A stretch of 64,000 nucleotides of DNA. Origin: Mycolicibacterium sp. TUM20985. GTDB lineage: Bacteria; Actinomycetota; Actinomycetes; Mycobacteriales; Mycobacteriaceae. Below the pieces are notes generated by a model. It did no database searches and was not told the origin of the DNA. It worked only from the letters and a program-made list of their open reading frames with translations. Positions 47,745-58,582 of this stretch are shown one piece after another; position 1 is the first letter of the stretch, and each line of letters opens with the position of its first letter. The stretch lies in contig NZ_AP027291.1 of NCBI RefSeq assembly GCF_030295745.1, positions 620,001 through 684,000 on the forward strand. The letters run 5' to 3'. A program made the translations under genes and the position numbers.

Positions 47745-49880
47745 ATGGTGCATACCGGTTCCATACCCGCCACCGGCACGGAGGAACAATTTGCTGCGCG
47801 CGAGCTCGTCAGGAGTTGGGCCGCGTCGTCGGGCGCCATCACCGCGGTGCGCGCCGTCGAGCAGGGCGATCCCGAGGCATGGCGCAGCACGTATGACGGG
47901 CTGGCCCAACTCGGCATCTTCGGCGTGGCCGTACCCGAGGACCTCGGCGGCGCGGGCGGCAGCGTGGAAGACCTGTGCGTGATGGTCGACGAGGCCGCTG
48001 CGGCCCTGGTGCCCGGGCCCGTCGCGACCACGGCGCTGGCCTCGCTGGTGATCACCGACGAGAAATTGCTCGACGCGCTGACGTCCGGTCAGCGCACTGC
48101 GGGGGTGGCGCTGCGCTCCGACATCGTCTTCGACGGTGAAACGGCAACCGGCACGGCGAAGTTCGTCCTGGGTGGTCTGGTCGACGGCATCCTCGTCCTG
48201 CCTGCCGGCGATGCGTGGCTCTACGTGGACGCGACCGCCCCGGGGGTGACGGTCGAACGGTTGGAGGCCACCGACTTCTCGCGGCCGCTGGCTGCCGTCG
48301 AGCTGTCGGCGGCGCCCGCGACCAGGATCGACCTGCCGTCGCAACGGGTCGTGGACCTGACGGCGACGCTGCTGGCCGCCGAGGCCGCCGGGGTGGCGCG
48401 CTGGCTGCTCGACGCGGCCACCGAATATGCGAAGGTGCGCGAGCAGTTCGGCAAGCCGATCGGCAGCTTCCAGGCCGTCAAGCACATGTGCGCCGAGATG
48501 CTGCTGCGGTCCCAGCAGATCGCCGTGGCCGCAGCCGACGCCGCAGCCGCCGCGACCGAAGCCAACCCGGAGCAGTCGTCCATCGCCGCCGCGGTCGCCA
48601 CCGCCATCGGTATCGACGCCGAGAAGGTCAACGCCCGCGACTGCATCCAGGTGCTGGGCGGTATCGGCATCACCTGGGAGCACGACGCGCACCTCTACCT
48701 GCGGCGCGCCTACGCCAACGCCCAGTTCCTCGGCGGCAGGTCTGCGTGGCTGAGGCGTTGCGCGCGGCTGACCCGCGACGGCGTCCGCCGTCAGCTCCAC
48801 CTCGACGTCAGCGAGGGTGAGGACATTCGGGCCGAGGTCGCCGCGATCGCCGCCGGCATCGCCGCGCTTCCGGCGGAGAAGCGGCAGGCTGCCCTCGCAG
48901 AGGCGGGGCTGCTGGCACCGCACTGGCCCAAGCCGTACGGACGCGAGGCGTCGCCTGCCCAACAGTTGGTGATCGATCAGGAGCTCGAGGCAGCGGGCGT
49001 GGTGCGGCCCGACCTCTCCATCGGGTGGTGGGCGGCGCCCACCATCCTCGGCCAAGGGACCCCCGAGCAGATCGAGAAGTTCATTCCCGGCACGCTCGAC
49101 GGTGGCGTGTACTGGTGCCAGCTGTTCAGTGAGCCCGGGGCCGGTTCTGACCTTGCAGCCTTGCGTACCAAGGCGATTCGTACCGAGGGCGGCTGGCTGC
49201 TCACGGGGCAGAAGGTGTGGACGTCGAATGCCCACCGCGCCGACTGGGGCATCTGCTTGGCGCGGACCAATCCCGACGTTCCCAAACACAAGGGCATCAC
49301 GTACTTCCTGGTGGACATGCGTTCGCCGGGCATCGACATCCGTCCGCTGCGCGAGATCACCGGCGAAGCCCTCTTCAACGAGGTGTTCTTCGACGAGGTG
49401 TTCGTCCCCGACGAGATGGTGGTCGGTGCGGTCGACGGCGGGTGGCCGCTGGCCCGTACGACGCTGGCGAATGAGCGCGTGGCGATCGCCGCAGGCGGGG
49501 CGCTGGACAAGGGTATGGAGCACCTGCTCGAAGTCCTCGGCTCACGGGACGGGAACGGCGAGGTCGACTCCGCGGAGGTGGATCGACTCGGTGGGCTCAT
49601 CGTCGCGGCTCAGGTCGGGGCGCTGCTCGACAAGCTCATCGCACAGATGGCCGTCGGCGGCCACGACCCCGGCGCGCCGTCGAGCGTCCGCAAGCTCATC
49701 GGCGTGCGATACCGGCAGAACCTCGCCGAGGCGATCATGGACTCCCAGGACGGGGCGGGCATCGTCGATTCACCCGACGTGCGCTACTTCCTGAACACCC
49801 GGTGCCTGTCGATCGCGGGCGGCACCGAGCAGATCCTGCTGAATCTCGTCGGCGAGCGGCTACTCGGGCTCCCGCGCTAG
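47745..49880 (+). CDS. fadE34: Acyl-CoA dehydrogenase FadE34 (two fused dehydrogenase-like halves)
   Basis: The 711-residue flavoprotein is a head-to-tail fusion of two acyl-CoA-dehydrogenase-like domains (about 15-330 and 375-711), the architecture and length of M. tuberculosis FadE34 (Rv3573c), which acts on steroid side-chain CoA esters such as bile-acid-type 24-CoA compounds. The second half carries most family motifs (CQLFSEPGAGSDLA, SIAGGTEQILLNLVGERLLGLPR). AAGGAGG at 47730-47736 precedes ATG 47745, and a KstR box lies just upstream. The stop overlaps the convergent msrB stop by four bases. Confidence 0.94.
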   Translation: MVHTGSIPATGTEEQFAARELVRSWAASSGAITAVRAVEQGDPEAWRSTYDGLAQLGIFGVAVPEDLGGAGGSVEDLCVMVDEAAAALVPGPVATTALASLVITDEKLLDALTSGQRTAGVALRSDIVFDGETATGTAKFVLGGLVDGILVLPAGDAWLYVDATAPGVTVERLEATDFSRPLAAVELSAAPATRIDLPSQRVVDLTATLLAAEAAGVARWLLDAATEYAKVREQFGKPIGSFQAVKHMCAEMLLRSQQIAVAAADAAAAATEANPEQSSIAAAVATAIGIDAEKVNARDCIQVLGGIGITWEHDAHLYLRRAYANAQFLGGRSAWLRRCARLTRDGVRRQLHLDVSEGEDIRAEVAAIAAGIAALPAEKRQAALAEAGLLAPHWPKPYGREASPAQQLVIDQELEAAGVVRPDLSIGWWAAPTILGQGTPEQIEKFIPGTLDGGVYWCQLFSEPGAGSDLAALRTKAIRTEGGWLLTGQKVWTSNAHRADWGICLARTNPDVPKHKGITYFLVDMRSPGIDIRPLREITGEALFNEVFFDEVFVPDEMVVGAVDGGWPLARTTLANERVAIAAGGALDKGMEHLLEVLGSRDGNGEVDSAEVDRLGGLIVAAQVGALLDKLIAQMAVGGHDPGAPSSVRKLIGVRYRQNLAEAIMDSQDGAGIVDSPDVRYFLNTRCLSIAGGTEQILLNLVGERLLGLPR

Positions 49881-50386
49881 GCGGGGCCGGAAGCCGTCCT
49901 GAACGTGAGGGCGGCACCGTTCATGCAGTAGCGAAGGCCGGTCGGTTCCGGGCCGTCGTCGAAGACGTGACCGAGGTGCCCGCCGCAGCGGCGGCACCGC
50001 ACCTCGGTGCGGCTCACACCGAGGGTGTCGTCGCGCTTCTCGATCACGGCGTCGTCGAGCGGCTGCCAGAAACTCGGCCAGCCGGTGCCGCTGTCGAACT
50101 TGGTGCTCGACGCGAAGAGATCCAATGCGCAACCCGCACAGGCGAACACACCCGAGCGGCGCTCGTCGTTCAGCGGGCTGGTGTACGGCGCCTCGGTGCC
50201 CGCGTTGCGCAGTACGTCGTACTGGTCGGAGGTCAGCAGCGTGCGCCACTCGGCATCGGAATGGCCCACCTCGAACACCTCCGTCGAGTCGCGGGGAGTG
50301 TCGGCCCCGGCAATGTCGCGCAGTGAGCCGCACCCCGCGAGGACGCCGACCATCGCGCCGGTCAACAGGAAGTGCCGCCGGTTCAT
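49877..50386 (-). CDS. msrB: Exported methionine-R-sulfoxide reductase (lipoprotein MsrB)
   Basis: The 169-residue protein starts MNRRHFLLTGAMVGVLAGC, a signal with twin arginine and the lipobox LAGC (Cys19), so it should be a lipoprotein outside the membrane. The mature part is MsrB: zinc cysteine pairs CAGC and CRRC, GTGWPSF, and the catalytic Cys in RYCMNGAAL near the end. It reduces methionine-R-sulfoxide in proteins. It diverges from an exported MsrA gene. Most mycobacterial MsrB proteins I know are cytoplasmic, so the signal peptide is notable. Confidence 0.92.
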   Translation of the reverse strand: MNRRHFLLTGAMVGVLAGCGSLRDIAGADTPRDSTEVFEVGHSDAEWRTLLTSDQYDVLRNAGTEAPYTSPLNDERRSGVFACAGCALDLFASSTKFDSGTGWPSFWQPLDDAVIEKRDDTLGVSRTEVRCRRCGGHLGHVFDDGPEPTGLRYCMNGAALTFRTASGPA

Positions 50387-50499
50387 CTCTGCAACGGTAG
50401 GCCGCTCGAGCTACCGGAACCGGTTCGCGAAGGCCCTCCGTCAGCCTCCGGTAACAACCGCGGCCCCCATACCGGTCCGCGGCGCAGGACACTGGACCC

Positions 50500-51246
50500 A
50501 TGATGGTGAACCGCGCGAGGCTGACCCTGGGTGGTGCCCTCGTGGTGCTCGGCGTGGCTGGGGCGGGGTTCCTCGGCGTGCAGTCCGGGACCATCGCCAG
50601 CCCGGCCGTGCTCACCGGCATCGGCACGGCATCGACATTCGTCGTCCCCGCCCCCGACGTCGACGAACCGATGGCGGCACCCGGCACGCAGGAGACCGCC
50701 GTGCTCGCGGGCGGGTGCTTCTGGGGTGTTCAGGGTGTCTTCCAGCACGTCGACGGTGTCACTCAAGCGGTGTCCGGCTATGCGGGTGGGGAACAGGCCA
50801 CGGCCGACTACGACACGGTCAGCACCGGCACCACCGGGCACGCCGAGTCGGTCCGGATCTCCTACGACCCGCAGAAGGTGACCTTCGGTCAGCTTCTGCG
50901 GATCTACTTCTCCGTCGTAGCGGACCCGACCCAGCTCGACCGGCAGGGGCCCGACGAGGGCACGCAGTACCGCTCGGCGATCTTCGCGCAGGACGCCACC
51001 CAGCAGCGCGTCGCGGACTCGTACATCTCGCAGCTCTCGTCGGCCGCGGTGTTCCCCGGTCCCATCGTCACCAAGGTCGAGCCGAACACCGGCTTCTTCC
51101 CCGCCGAGGCGTACCACCAGGATTACCTGAACTCGAACCCGTCGAGCATGTACATCGCGATGAACGACATGCCCAAGGTCGAGGCGCTTCAGCAGTTGTT
51201 CCCCGACGAGTACCGCGCTCAGCCGGTGCTCGTCGGCACCGACTAG
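50500..51246 (+). CDS. msrA: Exported methionine-S-sulfoxide reductase MsrA
   Basis: The 248-residue protein has an N-terminal hydrophobic segment (about 8-27, LTLGGALVVLGVAGAGFLGV) acting as signal or anchor, a short linker, and an MsrA domain with the catalytic Cys73 in GGCFWG, GYAGG and GTQYRSAIF. It reduces methionine-S-sulfoxide. With the divergent lipoprotein MsrB it makes a complete repair pair outside the membrane. No quinone-coupled MsrPQ or thioredoxin-like electron donor is seen nearby. ATG 50500 or 50503 may start it. Confidence 0.92.
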   Translation: MMVNRARLTLGGALVVLGVAGAGFLGVQSGTIASPAVLTGIGTASTFVVPAPDVDEPMAAPGTQETAVLAGGCFWGVQGVFQHVDGVTQAVSGYAGGEQATADYDTVSTGTTGHAESVRISYDPQKVTFGQLLRIYFSVVADPTQLDRQGPDEGTQYRSAIFAQDATQQRVADSYISQLSSAAVFPGPIVTKVEPNTGFFPAEAYHQDYLNSNPSSMYIAMNDMPKVEALQQLFPDEYRAQPVLVGTD

Positions 51247-51273
51247 GCACGGACTGGAAAAGCCTGGCGGCCG

Positions 51274-51822
51274 TCAGGCGTACGTGGTCTGGGCGCAGGC
51301 GGTCGGCGTGGTGAGGTTCACGCTGCCGTACACCACCTGAATGAACGCGCACACGATGTAGTCCGCGTCCGTCTTCGGCTGTCCGGTGGCCCAGTCGACC
51401 GTCCGGGTGTTGCCGTGCACCATGAACTTCTCGGGCGGGCCGCCACCGAAGTACACGGTGGGGAATTCGACGGGACCGATCGACTTCATCATCCGCGTGT
51501 TGGGCGCGTTGAAGTCCGAGTCGAGGTAGACCAGTCGGTTGGACGACCGCAGGGTGGTGTTCTGCCTCGCGTAGAAGTCGTTGGGGAACGGGATGAAGGC
51601 GCCGTCCGCGCCGCGCAGGTTCGCCGCCGTGTCGAAGTAGCACTGATTCTCCGCCTTCACGCAGGTGGCGGTGGTGTGCATCTCGAGGGTGGTGAGCCCG
51701 TCGATCGGGATCGAGCTGGTCGCGGTCTTCGTCGCGGCGCCCGACGGCGCCGTCGGCGTGACACAGGCGAGTGCCAGCAGGGTCGCCGCCACCGTCGCGA
51801 GAGTCGAGCCCAGCCGCGTCAC
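51274..51822 (-). CDS. Secreted protein of unknown function (Rv3572 homologue)
   Basis: The 182-residue protein has a signal peptide (about 1-29, with VAATLLALACVTPTAPSGAA) and a mature domain with four cysteines that could form two disulfides (TCVKAENQCYFD early, IVCAF and TACAQ late). There is no catalytic motif. Its place between fadE34 and kshB matches Rv3572, also uncharacterised. The Cys in LALAC might instead make it a lipoprotein. Its position within the cholesterol block does not by itself indicate a sterol role. Confidence 0.8.
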   Translation of the reverse strand: MTRLGSTLATVAATLLALACVTPTAPSGAATKTATSSIPIDGLTTLEMHTTATCVKAENQCYFDTAANLRGADGAFIPFPNDFYARQNTTLRSSNRLVYLDSDFNAPNTRMMKSIGPVEFPTVYFGGGPPEKFMVHGNTRTVDWATGQPKTDADYIVCAFIQVVYGSVNLTTPTACAQTTYA

Positions 51823-51864
51823 GTTGCTCCTAGGAGATCGGTCCAGCGAATGTTAGCTCGCACG

Positions 51865-52923
51865 TCATTCGTCATAGGTGACTTCGACGAGATCCGACGC
51901 CGGCTTGGCCTGGCAGGCGAGGATCAGACCCTCGTCGAGGTCGGAGGCTTCCAGGACGTCGTTGACGTCCATGTCGACCTTGCCGCTCTTGACCAGCACT
52001 GCGCATGCGCCGCAATGACCTTCGCGACAGGAGAACGGCGCATCGAGACCCTTGTCGAGCATCACGTCGAGCAGCTTGGCGTGGCGCGGCCACCGGATCT
52101 CCTGGGTCGCACCGTCGAGGGTGACGACCGCCGTCGCCGGACCTTCGTCGCTCTCGTCCTCCTCGATGACCACGGCAGCAAACGGATCCGACGTCAACGA
52201 CTTGAACACCTCGATGTGGACGCGCGCCGGTGCCGCACCCGCCGCCAGCAGCGCCGCCTCCGCCGCCGCCATGAACGGACCGGGCCCGCAGATGAACGCC
52301 TCCCGCTCGACGTACGGCCCGACCAGGTTGCCCAGCGCGGCCGTACTCGGCAGACCCTGCACGGTTTCGATCCAGTGCACGACCGTCAGGCGGTCGGGGT
52401 ACCGCGCCGCCAGCTCGCGGAGACCGGCTGCGAAGATCACCGACTTCTCGTCGCGGTTGGCGTACACCAGGGATACCCGGCCGCTGCCCTCCGATAGCGC
52501 CGACTTCAGGATCGCCATCATCGGTGTGATGCCGCTGCCGGCGGCCAACAACAGGAAGTCGGTATCGAGTGTCCGAGGGACGAAGGTGCCCGACGGCGCC
52601 AGGACGTGCAGGCGCATGCCCGGGTGGGCGTTGTCGCACAGCCAGTTGGACGCGTAGCCGCCCGCCGTGCGCTTGACGGTGACGGTCAGCGCGTCATCGG
52701 TGAACGGCGAACTGCACAGGGAATAGCAGCGCGCCACCGAACCGGTTCGGTCGCTGGGCACCCGCAGCGTGAGGAACTGGCCGGGTTCGTGGCGCAGGCG
52801 CTCGGCGGGGATCTGAGCTCCGTCGGGCACCTCGAACACCAGCGATCGTGCATCGGCGGTTTCGTCGATGACGTCGGCCAGTTGCAGCTCGAGCACGTGG
52901 GTGCCGAGCGGCTCTTCCATCAC
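51865..52923 (-). CDS. kshB: 3-ketosteroid 9-alpha-hydroxylase reductase KshB
   Basis: The 352-residue electron-transfer flavoprotein has an FAD-binding barrel (RCYSLCSSP near residue 66), an NAD-binding domain (AAGSGITPMMAIL) and a C-terminal plant-type [2Fe-2S] ferredoxin domain (CREGHCGACAVLV plus a late Cys in LACQ). It passes electrons from NADH to the Rieske oxygenase KshA, which opens steroid ring B; kshA is not in the window. It diverges from hsaA with two KstR boxes between. It might also serve the Rieske oxygenase of the choline operon, but there is no evidence for that. Confidence 0.93.
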   Translation of the reverse strand: MMEEPLGTHVLELQLADVIDETADARSLVFEVPDGAQIPAERLRHEPGQFLTLRVPSDRTGSVARCYSLCSSPFTDDALTVTVKRTAGGYASNWLCDNAHPGMRLHVLAPSGTFVPRTLDTDFLLLAAGSGITPMMAILKSALSEGSGRVSLVYANRDEKSVIFAAGLRELAARYPDRLTVVHWIETVQGLPSTAALGNLVGPYVEREAFICGPGPFMAAAEAALLAAGAAPARVHIEVFKSLTSDPFAAVVIEEDESDEGPATAVVTLDGATQEIRWPRHAKLLDVMLDKGLDAPFSCREGHCGACAVLVKSGKVDMDVNDVLEASDLDEGLILACQAKPASDLVEVTYDE

Positions 52924-52976
52924 GGTCGATCCTCCATCTGTCGATGACGCCGGTTGGGGCGCCTCACGGCCAAAAC

Positions 52977-52990
52977 TAGAACACGTTTCA
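52977..52990 (-). promoter_or_regulatory. KstR box near kshB
   Basis: TAGAACACGTTTCA fits TNNAACNNGTTNNA exactly. It lies 53 bases upstream of the kshB start. Confidence 0.82.
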
Positions 52991-53033
52991 AAAACGTTCT
53001 TTCGCAGGTCTAGCGGTCATAGGAATGCGTTAC

Positions 53034-53062
53034 TCGACACAAATCGTAACGTGTTCTAATCT
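53034..53062 (+). promoter_or_regulatory. hsaADCB promoter with overlapping KstR box
   Basis: TCGACA (53034-53039), a 17-base spacer and TAATCT (53057-53062) form a good promoter. CGTAACGTGTTCTA (53045-53058) matches the KstR consensus at all but one position and overlaps the spacer and -10, so KstR would repress the operon directly. Confidence 0.8.
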
Positions 53063-53102
53063 TTGTACAGATCGTGTCGGCCCCAACTGCCCGGAGGCAA
53101 CA

Positions 53103-56085
<2,983 letters not shown>

Positions 56086-56095
56086 GCGTCCGGGA

Positions 56096-56659
56096 GTGAG
56101 CGCCGACATCGATCCGCGCACGTTCCGACACGTGCTCGGCCAGTTCTGCACCGGCATCACGATCATCACGACGGTGCACGACGACGAGCCCGTCGGGTTC
56201 GCCTGTCAGTCGTTCGCCGCGCTGTCGCTGGACCCGCCGCTGGTGCTGTTCTGCCCGACCAAGGTGTCACGGTCATGGCAGGCGATCGAGGCCAGCGGCA
56301 AGTTCTGCGTCAACGTGCTTCACGAGAACCAGAAGGACGTGTCGGCCCGCTTCGGTTCCCGGGAACCCGACAAATTCGCCGGAATCGATTGGCAGCTATC
56401 GGCTCTGGGTTCACCAGTGCTCGGCGGCACGCTCGCGCACATCGACTGCGAGGTTGCCTCCGTGCACGACGGTGGTGACCACTTCGTCGTCTTTGGTGCG
56501 GTGCACTCGTTGTCTGAGGTGTCTCCCGAGAAGCCGCGACCGCTGCTCTTCTACCGCGGCGAGTACACCGGCATCGAACCCGACAAGACCACGCCCGCGC
56601 AGTGGCGTGACGACCTCGACGCGTTCCTCACGACGACGACGGCCGATACCTGGCTCTAG
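56096..56659 (+). CDS. hsaB: Flavin reductase HsaB, partner of HsaA
   Basis: The 187-residue flavin reductase supplies reduced flavin to HsaA. It has the split-barrel flavin reductase pattern (FCTGITIITTVHDDEPVGF, ACQSFAALSLDPPLVLFC, and a late GDHFVVFGAVHSL). GTG 56096 is ten bases after hsaC and gives the known 187-residue length. In M. tuberculosis the arylamine acetyltransferase gene nat follows; here the operon ends and a convergent hydrolase gene comes next. Confidence 0.96.
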   Translation: MSADIDPRTFRHVLGQFCTGITIITTVHDDEPVGFACQSFAALSLDPPLVLFCPTKVSRSWQAIEASGKFCVNVLHENQKDVSARFGSREPDKFAGIDWQLSALGSPVLGGTLAHIDCEVASVHDGGDHFVVFGAVHSLSEVSPEKPRPLLFYRGEYTGIEPDKTTPAQWRDDLDAFLTTTTADTWL

Positions 56660-56741
56660 CCAGCCGGTTACCGCTGCGCCGTCAACACCGCGATCGAGTT
56701 GGCGATGATGTCGGCGGTCGACCACACCCCCGCCGCGCGGG

Positions 56742-57524
56742 TTAGCCGAGGTGGGAGTCGATGAAGTCCACGATGTCGGCGGCGACGCGCTGGTGGGTGA
56801 CGTCGTTGAGGATGTCGTGGCCACCGCCCTGGATCTCGTCGAGCGTCAGCGGTTCGATCTGCTCGGCATACGCCCGCAGCGCGCCGACGGGTGCGATCGG
56901 ATCGTTGCTGCCGTGCACCGCGAGCGTCGGCACCGCCAGCTTGGGCAGCCTGGCCCCGAAGGTGTCCCACCCCCGGTCCAGTTCACGCGCCAGTGGGCCG
57001 CCGTCCGCGTCGACGAACGCCAGCGGGTCGTTCTCCATCGCGTCGAGGTAGAACGGGTCGGCGGACAGCTGGCTGGGAGCGATCTCGAACGTCGAGTCCG
57101 CGTCGACCAAGCCTGGCACCGGAACGAGCGGCGCACCGGAGATCACCCCGGCGCGTTGACGGTCCGGCGCGTCGAGCAGTCGGAACAGTGTGACGACGGC
57201 GCCGAACGAATGCCCCTGCGCCACAATGGGAATGTCGGGCGTCTCGTCGAGGGCGAGCTCGGTCAGCCGATCTGCCAGTGCTGCGCTCGCCTCCAGCGAA
57301 CGGAAGTCTCCGCGGTCGCCCGCGGTCAGCCCGTGCCCGAACTGGTCGACCGCCCACAGGTCGATACCCGCCGCGTTGAGGGCGAACGCGTACCGGTGGT
57401 ACAGACCGGTGTGCTCACCGAAGCCGTGCAGGAAGATGACCGCGGCGCGCGGTTCGGGCGCGGCCCAGTGGCGGTAGTAGGCCCGGCCCTCCGCGTGGGA
57501 TGAATCGGTCTCCAGGAATGGCAT
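56742..57524 (-). CDS. Monoacylglycerol-lipase-like alpha/beta hydrolase
   Basis: The 260-residue protein has the serine hydrolase motifs of the lysophospholipase/monoglyceride lipase group: FLHGFGEHTGLYHRYA (HGxxEHxxRY-like oxyanion region), nucleophile GHSFGA (Ser near 108), Asp in HGSNDPIAP and His in GGGHDILND. It probably cleaves monoacylglycerols or related esters. It lies 18 bases downstream of the LysR-type gene on the same strand; the link between them is unclear. Confidence 0.85.
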   Translation of the reverse strand: MPFLETDSSHAEGRAYYRHWAAPEPRAAVIFLHGFGEHTGLYHRYAFALNAAGIDLWAVDQFGHGLTAGDRGDFRSLEASAALADRLTELALDETPDIPIVAQGHSFGAVVTLFRLLDAPDRQRAGVISGAPLVPVPGLVDADSTFEIAPSQLSADPFYLDAMENDPLAFVDADGGPLARELDRGWDTFGARLPKLAVPTLAVHGSNDPIAPVGALRAYAEQIEPLTLDEIQGGGHDILNDVTHQRVAADIVDFIDSHLG

Positions 57525-57542
57525 GGCCCGAGCCTAATTCGC

Positions 57543-58454
57543 TCAGGCGCTGGCGGCGACGCCGAGGAGCACATCGCGCTGATCCGCCATCCGGGTCCTG
57601 ATCGCATCGATGAGCACGCCGACCTCCGGCCGTCTGAGCGTTTCGTGACGAGCCACCAGCCAGTAGCTCAGCAACAGGCCGACGTCGTCGGGGAGCACGC
57701 GGACCAGGTCGTGGTGGCGGTCGGCCATGAAGCACGGCAGCAGACCGAGCCCGGCGGCTGCCCGCGTTGCCTCGACGTGGACGAAAACGTTGGTGGAGGT
57801 GACCGACTCCCGCATCCAGGGGGCGAAGGTGCGGGCCAGGTCGAGGTCGTCGACCTGAAGCATGGAGTCGATGAAGTAGACGAGCGGATGGGCGGTGAGG
57901 TCGGCCCGGGATGCGGGTGCGCCGTGCTGGTTCAGGTATCCGCGGGATGCGTAGAGGCCCAGCCGGTAGTCGCCGAGCCGGGCGGCCTCCGCGCGATGCA
58001 CCTGCGGCTCGCCCACCACGACTTCGATGTCGAGACCCGACCGCTGCTGCGTCGCCCGCCGGGTGGCCGTGACGAGCTCGACGGCGACCTTCGGGTGACG
58101 CTGCTGGACCTGCGCCGCCGCGGGTACGGCGATGTATGCGCTGAAGCCGTCGGTCGCCGACATCCGGACCACCCCCTCCAGCATTCGGGCGCCGGCGGGG
58201 CCTGCCAGTGACCGGACCGCGGACTCGACGGACTCGGCTGCCGACAGGGCCTCCCGTCCGAGGTCGGTGAGCTCCCACCCTCCGGCGGAGCGGGCGAGCA
58301 GCCGGCCGCCGACCGCCTGCTCCAGGGCCGTGATGCGGCGCGAGATGGTGGTGTGGTTGATGCCGAGTTCCTCGGCGGCGAGGACGAACCGGCCCGATCG
58401 GCCGACCGCCAGCAGGACCAGCAGATCATCGGCGCTGATCTTGGAAGCGGTCAT
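57543..58454 (-). CDS. LysR-family transcriptional regulator
   Basis: The 303-residue protein has an N-terminal winged helix-turn-helix (LVLLAVGRSGRFVLAAEELG then INHTTISRRITALEQAVGG) and a substrate-binding domain (about 90-295). It diverges from an MFS transporter and a 3-hydroxybutyrate-dehydrogenase-like gene, the usual layout for a LysR regulator and its targets. ATG 58454 gives the normal family N-terminus. A CTGCA-N11-TGCAG palindrome lies in the intergenic region. Confidence 0.88.
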   Translation of the reverse strand: MTASKISADDLLVLLAVGRSGRFVLAAEELGINHTTISRRITALEQAVGGRLLARSAGGWELTDLGREALSAAESVESAVRSLAGPAGARMLEGVVRMSATDGFSAYIAVPAAAQVQQRHPKVAVELVTATRRATQQRSGLDIEVVVGEPQVHRAEAARLGDYRLGLYASRGYLNQHGAPASRADLTAHPLVYFIDSMLQVDDLDLARTFAPWMRESVTSTNVFVHVEATRAAAGLGLLPCFMADRHHDLVRVLPDDVGLLLSYWLVARHETLRRPEVGVLIDAIRTRMADQRDVLLGVAASA

Positions 58455-58477
58455 TTCTGCATTTTCGCAGACACCTG

Positions 58478-58498
58478 CTGCAGTGTTGGGCATTGCAG
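58478..58498. promoter_or_regulatory. Candidate LysR operator between divergent genes
   Basis: CTGCA (58478-58482) and TGCAG (58494-58498) form a perfect inverted repeat with 11 bases between, the spacing expected of LysR-type sites. Further CTGC/GCAG repeats lie at 58457-58470. Confidence 0.55.
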
Positions 58499-58582
58499 CT
58501 CCCGAGAAGTGCACGAATACTTAGTCGACGTGTGGGACGCGTCACATGTGGGTAGTGCAGCAACGGCAGAAGGAGGACGTCG

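Noticed and set aside
47574..49523. 649-codon minus-strand frame opposite fadE34
   Set aside because: Antisense to a well-recognised enzyme; Arg/His/Gly-rich translation typical of a GC-rich shadow frame.
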